Assembly (NCBI RefSeq): GCF_018118585.1
Contig: NZ_CP069421.1
Coordinates: forward strand, 1,612,001-1,676,000
Direction: 5' to 3'
Origin: Aristaeella lactis
GTDB taxonomy: Bacteria > Bacillota > Clostridia > Christensenellales > Aristaeellaceae
DNA length: 64,000 bases
In this document: positions 24,586 through 33,426 of the stretch, piece after piece
How positions within the stretch are numbered: position 1 is the stretch's first letter
How the letters are laid out: every line of letters starts with the position of its first letter
The notes under the pieces: generated by a model
What the model was told of the DNA's origin: nothing
The model's input: the letters and a program-made list of their open reading frames with translations, nothing else
Databases searched by the model: none
Made by a program: the position numbers and the translations under genes

Positions 24586-27102
24586 ATGGCAAAGCGTAAA
24601 GAGCCTGAAAAGCCCATCGTGAAAGACGATCCTTCCCGCATACTGGATATCAACATGGAAGACGTCATGCACAACAGCATGATGCCCTATGCTGAACACG
24701 TTATCCTGGAGCGCGCCCTTCCCCGCGTGGAAGACGGTCTCAAGCCCGTTCAGCGCCGTATCCTCTATACCATGATGGAACTGGGTACCACGCCGGACAA
24801 GCCCCACCGGAAATGTGCCCGTATCGTCGGTGACTGTCTCGGTAAGTATCATCCCCACGGAGACTCCTCTGTCTACGGTGCCCTTGTTCATATGGCGCAG
24901 GATTTTTCCATGCGCTGCCCCATGGTGGACGGCCACGGCAACTTCGGTTCCATTGACGGAGACGGTGCCGCTGCCATGCGTTATACCGAAGCAAGGATGA
25001 CGCCCCTGGCCATGGAAATGCTCCGGGATATCGAGAAGGACACCGTGCCCTTCCGTCTGAATTTCGATGATACCCTGAAAGAGCCCGACATGCTGCCCGC
25101 CCGTTTCCCGAACCTCCTGGTGAACGGCGCCAACGGTATCGCGGTCGGCCTGGCGACAAACATTCCCACCCACAATCTGGGCGAAGCGGTCCGTGCCGTT
25201 GTTGCCCAGATGGAGGATCCCGATATTTCCCTGGACGACCTGATGAAGATTCTTCCGGGACCGGACTTCCCCACCGGCGGCGTCCTGCTTTGCAATGAGG
25301 AAATCCGCCGCGGCTATGAGACCGGCAAAGGCAAGCTGACCCTCCGTGCCCGCGTGCATGTGGAGGACGGTGCTTCCGGCCGCAAGCTCCTGGTGATCAC
25401 AGAGATCCCCTACCAGGTCAATAAGGCTGCCATGCTGGAGAAGATCCAGAAGCTGAGTGAAGACAAGAAAGTCGCCCTTGGCGGCATCTATGACATCCGC
25501 GATGAGAGCGACCGTACCGGTATGCGCGCGGTTATCGAGCTCAAGCGCGATGTGGATCCCATGCGGACCCTGTCTTACCTCTACAAGTATTCCGACCTGC
25601 AGGTCACCTTTGGCGTCAACATGGTCGCCATCGTCGGCGGCAAGCCGAAGCTGCTGGGCCTCAAGGAACTGATTTCCAGCTATATTGACTACCAGAAGCA
25701 GGTTGTCACCCGCCGTACCGAATACGAGCTGAAGCAGGCCAAAGCCCGCGCCCATGTCCTCGAAGGCCTGATGATCGCCCTGGACAACCTGGACGAAGTC
25801 ATCGCCCTGATCCGCGCGAGCAAGAGCCCAAAGGAAGCCCGTATCGGCCTCATGGAGCGCTTCGCCCTCAGTGAGATCCAGGCCCAGGCCATCCTCGATA
25901 TGCGCCTGCAGCGCCTGACCAACCTGGAAGTCGAAGCCCTTCGAAAAGAATACGCCGATGTCCTGAAGCTGATCTCCCGCCTGGAAGGAATCCTGAAGAG
26001 CGGCAAAAAGCTGAACGAAGTCATCCGTAAGGAAATGGAAGCCATTGCGGAAGAGTTCGCCAATGACCGCCGGACCACGCTGGAAGTGCCGGAAGATGTC
26101 CAGGTTGAACTGCCGGACAATACGCCCGAACCGGAAGACGCGGCGCTGGTCTTTACCGAAGGCGGCTACCTGAAACGGGTCTCCCCGGCCCAGCTGAAGC
26201 GCACTCCCCTTCCCACAGCGGAAGAGAATCCGTCGGAAAGTGCCCGCTGGCTGCTCCCGACCACCACAGCCGAAAACCTGTACATCTTCACCAACCTTGG
26301 CAACTGTTATCCCGTCAATGTGGGAAAGATCGCGGAATGTAAACCGAAGGACCGCGGTCAGCTCCTTTCCGGTGTGCTGATGGGCATTGAGGAAAATGAA
26401 CTGCCCCTGCTCATGCTCACAAGCGATCCCGCGAAGGTGAAAGACCTGCCGGACTTCCTTTTCATCACAAAGAACGGTATGATCAAGCGTACGGCCGCTG
26501 CGGATTACGATGTGCGCAGCCGTAAGTATCCCACGCTTTCCCTGAAGAAGGGTGATTCCCTGCTCACAATCCTTTCCGCCTCCGGTGAAGGCGATCTGCT
26601 CTTCGTTACCCGGGGTGGCATGAGCATCCGTTTTCCCCTGTCCACCGTACCTGTTCAGGGCCGGATCGCCACAGGCGTCAAAGGCATGAGTGTGGAAAGC
26701 GGAGACGAAGTGCTCTGGGTCAGCCAGCTGGAGGAAACCGATGAACTCGTCCTCTTCTCTGAACGCGGCTGGGCCAAGCGCATTCCGCAGCTGGACTTCG
26801 AACCCCAGAACCGCGCCGGTAAGGGTGTCAGGTGTTTCTACTTCAACAAGAACGGTTCCAATGGCCGGAATATCGCCGGTGTCTGCCGCATCAACCGTGA
26901 TAAGTCCTGCAGCTTGCTGATCAGCCAGGCACGCAGTCCGCTCAGCAAGCTTTCACGGGATGATATCCTGCTCCAGAACCGTTCCGGCAAGGGAATGCCC
27001 TACGTCATGGCGATCCTGGACGACATCGTCACCGGCATAACGTCTGTGGAAACGCAGGAAACCCCGGAAACTCAGGAACCGGAAACCCCGGATATGGTAT
27101 AA
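24586..27102 (+). CDS. Type IIA DNA topoisomerase subunit A (GyrA/ParC)
   Basis: An 838-residue DNA-cleaving subunit with catalytic Tyr in [10 protein letters not shown], a winged-helix core, coiled-coil gate and C-terminal beta-pinwheel. The quinolone region reads [12 protein letters not shown]: Ser is kept at the E. coli GyrA Ser83 position, but the Asp87 position is Gly. I find no canonical GyrA box (QRRGGKG). The nearest is NRAGKG late in the pinwheel, so negative supercoiling by this enzyme is uncertain and ParC is an alternative. The first start codon lies 3 bp after the B-subunit stop, with GGAGG inside the end of that gene. YbaB and RecR follow. Confidence 0.92.
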   Translation: MAKRKEPEKPIVKDDPSRILDINMEDVMHNSMMPYAEHVILERALPRVEDGLKPVQRRILYTMMELGTTPDKPHRKCARIVGDCLGKYHPHGDSSVYGALVHMAQDFSMRCPMVDGHGNFGSIDGDGAAAMRYTEARMTPLAMEMLRDIEKDTVPFRLNFDDTLKEPDMLPARFPNLLVNGANGIAVGLATNIPTHNLGEAVRAVVAQMEDPDISLDDLMKILPGPDFPTGGVLLCNEEIRRGYETGKGKLTLRARVHVEDGASGRKLLVITEIPYQVNKAAMLEKIQKLSEDKKVALGGIYDIRDESDRTGMRAVIELKRDVDPMRTLSYLYKYSDLQVTFGVNMVAIVGGKPKLLGLKELISSYIDYQKQVVTRRTEYELKQAKARAHVLEGLMIALDNLDEVIALIRASKSPKEARIGLMERFALSEIQAQAILDMRLQRLTNLEVEALRKEYADVLKLISRLEGILKSGKKLNEVIRKEMEAIAEEFANDRRTTLEVPEDVQVELPDNTPEPEDAALVFTEGGYLKRVSPAQLKRTPLPTAEENPSESARWLLPTTTAENLYIFTNLGNCYPVNVGKIAECKPKDRGQLLSGVLMGIEENELPLLMLTSDPAKVKDLPDFLFITKNGMIKRTAAADYDVRSRKYPTLSLKKGDSLLTILSASGEGDLLFVTRGGMSIRFPLSTVPVQGRIATGVKGMSVESGDEVLWVSQLEETDELVLFSERGWAKRIPQLDFEPQNRAGKGVRCFYFNKNGSNGRNIAGVCRINRDKSCSLLISQARSPLSKLSRDDILLQNRSGKGMPYVMAILDDIVTGITSVETQETPETQEPETPDMV

Positions 27103-27119
27103 TGCCGTCACGGTATCAA

Positions 27120-27147
27120 TTATGCATTATGCATTATGAATTATGAA
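27120..27147. repeat. Heptamer tandem repeat TTATGMA
   Basis: Four copies, TTATGCA twice and TTATGAA twice, stand in the 67-bp gap between the topoisomerase A gene and ybaB, just before the AGGAGG site of ybaB. Confidence 0.7.
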
Positions 27148-27169
27148 TTGATTTAGGAGGATTATCACA

Positions 27170-27508
27170 ATGGCAAGACAGAATTTCGGCGGCTTCGGCG
27201 GAGGCGCCAACATGCAGCAGCTCATGCGTCAGGCTCAGAAAATGCAGCAGCAGATGCAGGAAGCCCAGGAACGTCTCGATGAGGCGGAATACGAAGCGGC
27301 CTCCGGCGGCGGAATGGTTTCCGTCAAAGTCAGCGGCAAGCGTGAACTGACTTCCATCACCATCGATCCCCAGGTTGTGGATCCTGATGATATCGAAATG
27401 CTGCAGGACCTGATCATGGCTGCGGTCAACGAAGCGCTTCGCAAGGGCGAGGAAGCCCGCGAAACCACGATGAGCCGTATGGCTCCCGGAATGGGCGGTC
27501 TGTTCTGA
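27170..27508 (+). CDS. ybaB: YbaB/EbfC-family nucleoid-associated protein
   Basis: A 112-residue protein with a Gly/Phe-rich N-terminus, the Gln/Met-rich helix MRQAQKMQQQMQEAQERLDE, the central beta region with GGGMVSVKVSG and the closing helix with MAAVNEALRKGEEA. The family forms tweezer-like dimers that bind DNA. A perfect AGGAGG lies upstream. The recR gene starts 1 bp after its stop, the classic ybaB-recR pair; dnaX, often the first gene of this set, is replaced here by topoisomerase genes. Confidence 0.93.
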   Translation: MARQNFGGFGGGANMQQLMRQAQKMQQQMQEAQERLDEAEYEAASGGGMVSVKVSGKRELTSITIDPQVVDPDDIEMLQDLIMAAVNEALRKGEEARETTMSRMAPGMGGLF

Positions 27509-27509
27509 G

Positions 27510-28109
27510 ATGAGCAGTCAGTTTGAACCGATTGCGGCAATGGCCATGGAACTGGCCAAGCTGCCGGGCATCGGACCCAAGACAGCCCAGAGGCTGGCGT
27601 ATTTCCTGGCTTCTCAGCCGCAGGAAAACGTCCGTGCGCTTTCCGTTGCCCTCTGGGAGGGCCGTAAGGCGATCCGTTTCTGTGAAACCTGCGGCAACTA
27701 TGCCACGGGGGATGCCTGTCCCATTTGCGCGGATCCCGCCCGTCACAATGGACAGATCTGCGTGGTCCGTGACCCCCGGGATGTGGCCGCCCTGGAGCGG
27801 ATGCATGAATACCACGGCCTGTATCACGTCCTTCATGGCACGCTTTCACCGATGGAAGGCATCGGCCCGGATGATATCCATATCCGGGAGCTGCTTGCCC
27901 GTCTTGGAACAGAAGAGGTCAACGAGGTCATTCTCGCGACCAACCCGGACGTGGAGGGCGAGGCTACCGCGACGTATATCGCGCGCCTTCTGAAGCCGAT
28001 GAACGTCAAATGTACCCGCATCGCCCACGGCGTCCCCGTCGGCGGCGATCTGGAGTACACGGACGAGGTCACTCTCTATAAGGCGCTTGAAGGCCGCCGT
28101 GATATGTAA
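27510..28109 (+). CDS. recR: Recombination mediator protein RecR
   Basis: A 199-residue protein of normal length. The N-terminal helix-hairpin-helix has LPGIGPKTAQRLA, and a four-Cys zinc element follows (FCETCGNYATGDACPIC). The TOPRIM domain contains CVVRDPRDVAALER and ATNPDVEGEATA, and the end carries the conserved ARIAHGVPVGG-like stretch (here TRIAHGVPVGGDLEY). RecR works with RecO and RecF to load RecA at gaps. It is translationally coupled to ybaB. Confidence 0.96.
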   Translation: MSSQFEPIAAMAMELAKLPGIGPKTAQRLAYFLASQPQENVRALSVALWEGRKAIRFCETCGNYATGDACPICADPARHNGQICVVRDPRDVAALERMHEYHGLYHVLHGTLSPMEGIGPDDIHIRELLARLGTEEVNEVILATNPDVEGEATATYIARLLKPMNVKCTRIAHGVPVGGDLEYTDEVTLYKALEGRRDM

Positions 28110-28134
28110 TCCTGTCAACTTCACATATTGGCCG

Positions 28135-28183
28135 CAATGAAGGCTGTGCCTTCATTGTCATCCCGAGCGTAGTCGAGGGATCC
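28135..28183. repeat. Hairpin and TGTCATCCCGA-type palindromic repeat
   Basis: CAATGAAGGC (28135-28144) pairs with GCCTTCATTG (28148-28157). It runs directly into TGTCATCCCGAGCGTAGTCG and GAGGGATCCC. This second part resembles the pair of TGTCATCTCGACC elements at 30.8 kb and occupies most of the recR-rmuC gap. Confidence 0.6.
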
Positions 28184-28192
28184 CTTGATAAT

Positions 28193-29440
28193 ATGACTTA
28201 TGAATTAATTACTCCCCTTCTCCTGGTTCTGTGTCTCCTGCTCCTGATCATTCTCCTGGTCAGGCAGTCTGCGCTTGACCATAAACAGGAGCGTGACAAA
28301 CTGACCCAGGAGCACGGTCTGGTCAACCTGGGCAACAAGCTTCTGGATGAACTGGATGCCCAGCATGATGAGGCGGCAAAATCGCTGTATGAAGCCAACC
28401 AGTCCCTGATGACCACGCTTTCCCAGATGGGTCAGGGTCAGTCCACCCTGCTGGAAAGCATGCAGCGCCAGGTGCTCCTTTCCACCCGCAACCAGGAGGA
28501 GAAGATCAATGATCTCCGCCTGGAAAACGAGCGTCAGCTCTCTGAGATGCGCAAAACCGTAGATGCCCGCCTTTCGGAAAGCCTGGATAAAAAGCTGGAT
28601 CAATCCTTTGCCCAGGTCAGCGAACGGCTGGAATCAGTCTATAAAGGCCTGGGTGAGATGCATACCCTGGCTTCAGGCGTAGGTGACCTGAAAAAGGTCC
28701 TGACCAATGTCAAGACGCGTGGTATCTGGGGAGAAATGCAGCTGGGCAACCTGATCCGTCAGACGCTTGCTCCCGGCCAGTACGAGGAAAATGTCACTGT
28801 CGTTCCCGGTTCAGCGGAACGTGTGGAATTCGCCATCTGCCTGCCGGATCAGGGTGGAAACACGATCTATCTCCCCGTGGACAGCAAGTTCCCCCAGGAG
28901 GACTATATCCGCCTGTCGGACGCGTCTCAGCAGGGAGATGCTGCCGGTGCTGAAGCCGCCCGGAAGGCGCTGATTCAGCGTCTGAAATCCGAATCAAAGA
29001 AGATCGCTGAAAAGTATATTTCCCCGCCCCATACCACAGACTTTGCCATCATGTTCCTGCCCGTGGAGGGCCTCTATTCCGAAGCGCTCCAGACACCGGA
29101 ACTGGTGGAGACACTGCAGCGGGATTACCGGGTTGTCATTGCGGGTCCCGGAACGCTGGCCGCTATGCTCAACGCCCTGCAGATGGGTTTCCGTACACTG
29201 GCCATCGAAAAGCGTTCCGGCGAAGTCTGGCTCCTGCTGGGTGAGATCAAAAAGGATTTCACCCGCTTTGCTGAAATGCTGGAGAACACCCGCCGCCGTC
29301 TGGACCAGGCAGGTGAATCCATTGATTCCGCGGTTACAAAATCCCGCACGATCCAGCGCAAACTCTCTGTTCTCGAAACAGGGCCGATACTTGACAATCC
29401 ACCTGAATCTCTTACAATGGAAACGGATTCCAAATCTTAA
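28193..29440 (+). CDS. rmuC: DNA recombination protein RmuC homologue
   Basis: A 415-residue protein with one N-terminal membrane segment (about 5-24) and a long coiled coil (about 30-150). The conserved RmuC domain carries KKVLTNVKTRGIWGEMQLG, PVDSKFPQEDY, TTDFAIMFLPVEGLYSEAL and AGPGTLAAMLNALQMGFR. RmuC limits recombination at short inverted repeats in E. coli and has a nuclease-like core. No strong ribosome site is visible before ATG 28193, where the palindromic repeat ends. The start gives a clean membrane anchor. It stands after recR in a repair-related stretch. Confidence 0.92.
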   Translation: MTYELITPLLLVLCLLLLIILLVRQSALDHKQERDKLTQEHGLVNLGNKLLDELDAQHDEAAKSLYEANQSLMTTLSQMGQGQSTLLESMQRQVLLSTRNQEEKINDLRLENERQLSEMRKTVDARLSESLDKKLDQSFAQVSERLESVYKGLGEMHTLASGVGDLKKVLTNVKTRGIWGEMQLGNLIRQTLAPGQYEENVTVVPGSAERVEFAICLPDQGGNTIYLPVDSKFPQEDYIRLSDASQQGDAAGAEAARKALIQRLKSESKKIAEKYISPPHTTDFAIMFLPVEGLYSEALQTPELVETLQRDYRVVIAGPGTLAAMLNALQMGFRTLAIEKRSGEVWLLLGEIKKDFTRFAEMLENTRRRLDQAGESIDSAVTKSRTIQRKLSVLETGPILDNPPESLTMETDSKS

Positions 29441-29532
29441 TAAACGGGTCTTAAATCGCCTTCTTTCCCCGGCTGCGATCAACAGCCGATAATGGTACGG
29501 AGCGATCGGAAAACCCCATAAGGAGGATTATT

Positions 29533-30603
29533 ATGTCCATCAAAACAGAAGTGTGGGGAAAATCCCCGAAAGGCAAAGATGTTCATAAGTTCACCATGAC
29601 CAACAGCATGGGAGCGTCCGTCTCGGTTATGGAATGGGGCGCCATCGTCACCTCCATTATCGTTCCGGATGCCGGCGGCAACATGGATGATATTGCCCTT
29701 GGTTTTGATTCCCTGGACCGCTATATCGGACCCCATGGCTGCTTCGGCGATACCGTCGGCCGCTATGGCAACCGAATCGGCGCCGGTAAGTTCACCATCG
29801 ATGGAAAAGCTTACCAGGTTGCCCTGAATGACAATGGCATCAATCACCTGCATGGCGGAAACGTGGGCTTTGCCGCTCACTTCTGGACCGGCACTCCCAA
29901 AGAGGGTGAACATGAGGATTCCGTGTCCTTCCACCGGATCTCTCCCGATGGTGAGGAAAACTATCCCGGCAACCTGGATGTGACCGTTACCTTCACCTGG
30001 AATGATATGTGCGACCTGATCATCCGGTACGAAGCCACTACCGACAAGCCCACCCTCTGCAACCTGACAAACCATACTTATTTCAACCTGGGCGGCCATA
30101 AGCACGGCACCGTCAAGGATCATGAAGTCGCCATCGATGCCGATGTCATCACCAAGGTGGATAAGGGCCTGATCCCCACCGGCGATTATATGCCCGTTGT
30201 CGGCACGCCCCTGGACCTGCGTGACGGCCTGCTGCTGGAGGAAGGCCTGGAAGTTTATGAAACCTGCCCCCAGATGATTCCCGCCGGCGGATACGATCAC
30301 AACTTCGTTCTCCGCAAGGGTGAGGTCATGGGAGCCGCGGCCAGCGTTTACCATGAAGAAACCGGCCGCTACATGGAAGTGCTGACCGACCAGCCCGCCA
30401 TTCAGCTTTACACCGCCTGCACCACAGATATCAAAGGCGGCAAGGACGGCGCTGACTACGGCCACTACTCCGGTTTCTGCCTCGAGACCCAGCACTGCCC
30501 GGATGATCCCAATCATCCCAACTTCCCCGGCACAACCATTCTTCGTCCCGGAGAGAAATACGACACCACCACGATCTACGCTTTCCGTGCGGACGATGAA
30601 TAA
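29533..30603 (+). CDS. galM: Aldose 1-epimerase (galactose mutarotase)
   Basis: A 356-residue beta-sandwich enzyme. The catalytic acid His is in NLTNHTYFNLGG and the catalytic base Glu in FCLETQHCPD; sugar-binding residues appear in GRYGNRIGAGKF and NHLHGG. It interconverts alpha and beta anomers of hexoses or pentoses in the cytoplasm. A strong AAGGAGG site precedes ATG 29533, and a strong terminator follows 17 bp after the stop. It seems to be transcribed alone or from a promoter in the 92-bp gap after rmuC. Confidence 0.95.
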   Translation: MSIKTEVWGKSPKGKDVHKFTMTNSMGASVSVMEWGAIVTSIIVPDAGGNMDDIALGFDSLDRYIGPHGCFGDTVGRYGNRIGAGKFTIDGKAYQVALNDNGINHLHGGNVGFAAHFWTGTPKEGEHEDSVSFHRISPDGEENYPGNLDVTVTFTWNDMCDLIIRYEATTDKPTLCNLTNHTYFNLGGHKHGTVKDHEVAIDADVITKVDKGLIPTGDYMPVVGTPLDLRDGLLLEEGLEVYETCPQMIPAGGYDHNFVLRKGEVMGAAASVYHEETGRYMEVLTDQPAIQLYTACTTDIKGGKDGADYGHYSGFCLETQHCPDDPNHPNFPGTTILRPGEKYDTTTIYAFRADDE

Positions 30604-30619
30604 TCCTTGATTCTTATCA

Positions 30620-30652
30620 AGCCCCTCTGCTTCTATGCAGAGGGGCTTTTTC
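30620..30652 (+). terminator. Intrinsic terminator after galM
   Basis: AGCCCCTCTGC (30620-30630) pairs with GCAGAGGGGCT (30637-30647) and is followed by TTTTTC. Confidence 0.92.
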
Positions 30653-30758
30653 TTAGTCTGCAATCATCCTGCTCACATCACTGAAAAAACGTGTGACGGG
30701 AACAACGCAGCGACTCTATGTCATCCATGACTATTAACTTTTCTTTTCTCCCTCTCGT

Positions 30759-30861
30759 TGTCATCTCGACCAAGGCCATTTATGGCCGCGTGGAGAGATC
30801 TCTTTTCCCCCTCTTGATGTCATCTCGACCAAGGCCATTTATGGCCGCGCGGAGAGATCTC
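30759..30861. repeat. Two tandem 44-bp palindromic elements (59-bp period)
   Basis: Copies at 30759-30802 and 30818-30861 differ by one base (GCGTGG versus GCGCGG). Each begins TGTCATCTCGACC and ends GGAGAGATCTC, with the inner stem GGCCAT/ATGGCC, so it folds into a long hairpin. No gene lies in the 313-bp gap 30604-30916; it holds these repeats and two terminators. Confidence 0.85.
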
Positions 30862-30873
30862 ATTGTTAATTGA

Positions 30874-30906
30874 AAAAAGTCCGCTGCAGAATGCAGCGGA
30901 CTTTTT
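30874..30906 (-). terminator. Intrinsic terminator of the GlsB-type gene
   Basis: A 15-bp stem (30874-30888 with 30892-30906, core AGTCCGCTGCA) has five A at its base and so works in either direction. It lies 10 bp beyond the stop of the small membrane protein. Confidence 0.88.
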
Positions 30907-30916
30907 ACCTTGCTTC

Positions 30917-31162
30917 TTACTTCGCAAACTTCTTTACGCAGAACAGGACCGCGCAGGCACCAATCACGGAAACAATGATGTTTCCGATGCCGTTAATGGA
31001 GTCCAGTCCGATCAGGCTGAACAGCAGGTTGCCGACAACACCGCCGACCAGGCCCAGCAGGATGTTGCTGAGCAGTCCGTCCGGACGGCCCTTCATAATC
31101 TTGCTGGCAGCGAAACCGGCCAGGGCCCACAGAGCAATCTTGATAATCCAGCTGAAAATCAT
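30917..31162 (-). CDS. GlsB/YeaQ/YmgE-family stress-response membrane protein
   Basis: An 81-residue protein with three hydrophobic segments (about 4-20, 30-50 and 57-75) and the family marker GRPDGLLSNILLGLVGGVVG. Members are small membrane proteins linked to envelope stress; their mechanism is unclear. It is followed by a strong terminator and separated by 72 bp from nrdR on the same strand. Confidence 0.9.
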   Translation of the reverse strand: MIFSWIIKIALWALAGFAASKIMKGRPDGLLSNILLGLVGGVVGNLLFSLIGLDSINGIGNIIVSVIGACAVLFCVKKFAK

Positions 31163-31234
31163 ATTACGGTTCCTCCATATCTTGTTTTTTTAGCTTCCCA
31201 TCATTAATCCGGACTGATATATTCCGGATTAACT

Positions 31235-31693
31235 TCACATTTTCTCATCAACGAGCTTCTTCAGTTCGTTCATGAAGGTTCCGACGTCCGTAAACTTCCG
31301 GTACACCGCGGCAAACCGCACATACGCTACATCATTAAGGTTCTTCAGTTCCGTCATGACCATATCGCCGATCTTTTCGGAAGGGATCTCCCCGTCCATC
31401 GTGGCATAGGCTTTCTGCTCAACCCGGGTAACGATGTCATCGATCTGCTGCATGCTCACCGGCAGTTTGTCACAGGCGTGCAGGATACCGGCCTTGATCT
31501 TCTGGCTGTCAAAGCTTTCACGACGGCCATCCCGCTTCACCACAAACAGGGGACTGAGTTCAACTTTCTCGTAGGTCGTAAACCGTCTTCCGCAGTTGGT
31601 GCACTCTCTTCTGCGCCGGATACTGTTTCCGTCATCCGTAGGCCGGGAGTCAATCACCTTGCTGTCGAGGCAGCTGCAGTACTGACACTTCAT
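31235..31693 (-). CDS. nrdR: Transcriptional repressor NrdR
   Basis: A 152-residue protein of normal length: an N-terminal zinc ribbon (MKCQYCSCLDSKVIDSR and ECTNCGRRFTTYEKVE) and an ATP-cone domain (about 49-135). NrdR binds dATP or ATP and represses ribonucleotide reductase genes through NrdR boxes. The zinc Cys pairs and the cone motif VVKRDGRRESFD are intact. No ribonucleotide reductase gene is in the window, so it acts at a distance. Confidence 0.96.
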   Translation of the reverse strand: MKCQYCSCLDSKVIDSRPTDDGNSIRRRRECTNCGRRFTTYEKVELSPLFVVKRDGRRESFDSQKIKAGILHACDKLPVSMQQIDDIVTRVEQKAYATMDGEIPSEKIGDMVMTELKNLNDVAYVRFAAVYRKFTDVGTFMNELKKLVDEKM

Positions 31694-31744
31694 AAATCAT
31701 CCCTCCACTGATATCTTTCGGACGTTATCGTGGTTAACAAACAA

Positions 31745-31779
31745 TTGTTCATTGTTCATTGTTAATTGTTCATTATTCG
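31745..31779. repeat. Heptamer tandem repeat TTGTTMA reaching the xylB stop
   Basis: TTGTTCA, TTGTTCA, TTGTTAA and TTGTTCA, then a degenerate TTATTCG that carries the xylB stop codon. On the coding (minus) strand each unit contains TGA or TAA, so the array puts stops in all three frames. Confidence 0.7.
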
Positions 31780-33299
31780 ATTGACCCCAGGTCCTTGTAC
31801 AGTTCCTTGTTCGCCGTATAGAGCTTCTTGAATACTTCGTATACTTTCGCATACTTCGGCACGTTCTCAGCAATCGGTTCCTGGGCGGGATTCACATGGA
31901 TCATAGCCCTGCAGGCTTCCTGTACACTGCCGTACAGTCCTGCGCCGACGCCCGCCAGGATCGCCACGCCCAGTGCCGGACCTTCCGTATTCACGGTGGT
32001 GGCCACGGGGCAGTTCATCACATCAGCCAGCATCTGGCGCCACAGCGGGCTCTTTCCGCCGCCGCCGCAGGCCAGCATTGTTTCGGGAGCAACGCCCATT
32101 CCGGCCAGCACACCCAGGCAGTCGTTCAGACTGTAGGTGACACCTTCCATAACCGCACGGAGCAGGTCCCTGCGCTGATGCATAGCGCTCAGGCCGAAGA
32201 AGATGCCGCGGCAGTCACTGTCCAGATGAGGAGTCCGCTCGCCCATCAGGTACGGCGCGTAGATCAGCTTGTTGGCGCCGATGGGGCTCTGGGCCGCTTC
32301 CTGATTGGTCAGTTCATAGGTATCCACACCCATGGCTTCAGCGGTGATCTTTTCAGCGCCGCAGAAGTTATCCCGGAACCATTTCAGGCTCAGGCCGGCA
32401 GCCTGGGTAACACCCATCACATGCCACGCACCGGGAACCGCGCAGCAGAATGTATGCACACGGCCTTTCGGGTCGATCGCCAGCTTATCGGTATGGGCGA
32501 ACACAACACCGCTCGTTCCGATGGTCGTGAAGGCCTTGCCGTCTTCCACAACACCGGTACCCACGGCAGCGGCCGCGTTGTCTCCGGCACCGCCGACCAC
32601 CAGTGTATCCTCGCTCAGTCCGGTCAGTTCCGCAGCCTTTGCGGAAATGTGGCCGGTCACTTCGCAACTCTCATATACCTTGGCCAGCAGGTTCTTGTCG
32701 ATATCCAGGATGCCAAGCAGTTCATCGCTCCAGCAGCGGTTCGGAACGTCCAGCATCTGCATGCCACTGGCATCGGAAACCTCTGTGGCGAAGTCGCCTG
32801 TCAGCATGAAGCGGACATAGTCCTTGGGCAGCAGCACGTGCTTGCATTTCGCGTAGTTTTCCGGCTCATGGTTCCGCACCCAGATCAGCTTGGAAAGGGT
32901 GAAGCCCGGCAGTGCGGGGTTGGCCGTGATCCTGATCAGGTTGTCATAACCGACCTTGGCGGTAATCTCTTCGCATTCTTTGGCGGTACGCTGGTCGCAC
33001 CAGATGATGGAGGGACGGATGACTTCGTCTTTTTCATCCAGCATCACCAGGCCGTGCATCTGTCCGCTGATACCGAGGGAAACAACGTCTTCTTTCGCGA
33101 CGCCGCTCTTTGTCAGCACTGTACGGATGGTGCTGACCGCGGCATTATACCAGTCCTTGGGATCCTGCTCTGCCCAGCCGTTCTGCGGCTGATACATCGG
33201 ATACTCCACTGTCGCGGAGCAGATACCCTTGCCGTTCTGGTCAAACAATACTGTTTTTGTACCTGACGTACCCAGGTCAATCCCAAGCAGGTATTTCAT
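31773..33299 (-). CDS. xylB: Xylulokinase (FGGY family)
   Basis: A 508-residue FGGY sugar kinase that phosphorylates D-xylulose for the pentose phosphate pathway. The N-terminal phosphate loop is GIDLGTSGTKTVLFD, the substrate region is GISGQMHGLVMLD, the catalytic Asp is in GGAGDNAAAAVGTG, and the late ATP site is ACGGGGKSPLWRQM. ATG 33299 (MKYLLGIDLG) is the right start: GAGG lies 9 bases upstream, and an in-frame ATG at 33341 lies inside the operator. It has a near-perfect promoter with a palindrome over the transcript start, which implies substrate-linked repression. No xylose isomerase or regulator is next to it. Confidence 0.95.
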   Translation of the reverse strand: MKYLLGIDLGTSGTKTVLFDQNGKGICSATVEYPMYQPQNGWAEQDPKDWYNAAVSTIRTVLTKSGVAKEDVVSLGISGQMHGLVMLDEKDEVIRPSIIWCDQRTAKECEEITAKVGYDNLIRITANPALPGFTLSKLIWVRNHEPENYAKCKHVLLPKDYVRFMLTGDFATEVSDASGMQMLDVPNRCWSDELLGILDIDKNLLAKVYESCEVTGHISAKAAELTGLSEDTLVVGGAGDNAAAAVGTGVVEDGKAFTTIGTSGVVFAHTDKLAIDPKGRVHTFCCAVPGAWHVMGVTQAAGLSLKWFRDNFCGAEKITAEAMGVDTYELTNQEAAQSPIGANKLIYAPYLMGERTPHLDSDCRGIFFGLSAMHQRRDLLRAVMEGVTYSLNDCLGVLAGMGVAPETMLACGGGGKSPLWRQMLADVMNCPVATTVNTEGPALGVAILAGVGAGLYGSVQEACRAMIHVNPAQEPIAENVPKYAKVYEVFKKLYTANKELYKDLGSIE

Positions 33300-33327
33300 A
33301 TGCATTTTCCTCTCTATCCACAAAATA

Positions 33328-33343
33328 TAGTGGTTAATCACTA
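33328..33343. promoter_or_regulatory. Operator palindrome of xylB
   Basis: TAGTGGTTAATCACTA has arms TAGTG/CACTA around a 6-bp centre and lies just after the -10 box, over the predicted transcript start. The TTAGT...ACTAA-like ends recall sites of ROK-type XylR repressors, but the regulator is not in the window. Confidence 0.6.
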
Positions 33344-33349
33344 AAAACT

Positions 33350-33378
33350 ATTATAAGATTGTGGTTTTCCCCTGTCAA
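33350..33378 (-). promoter_or_regulatory. Consensus promoter of xylB
   Basis: TTGACA (33378-33373), 17-bp spacer and TATAAT (33355-33350) on the minus strand: full consensus in both boxes and spacing. Confidence 0.85.
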
Positions 33379-33426
33379 GCAACATTCCCTGTGTTTTCCT
33401 GTTCTCCTTCTGCTTTGATACAGAAA

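Noticed and set aside
22762-25755. A 997-codon minus-strand frame opposite the topoisomerase genes
   Set aside because: The plus strand encodes complete and unmistakable topoisomerase B and A motifs; the minus frame is a codon-bias shadow.
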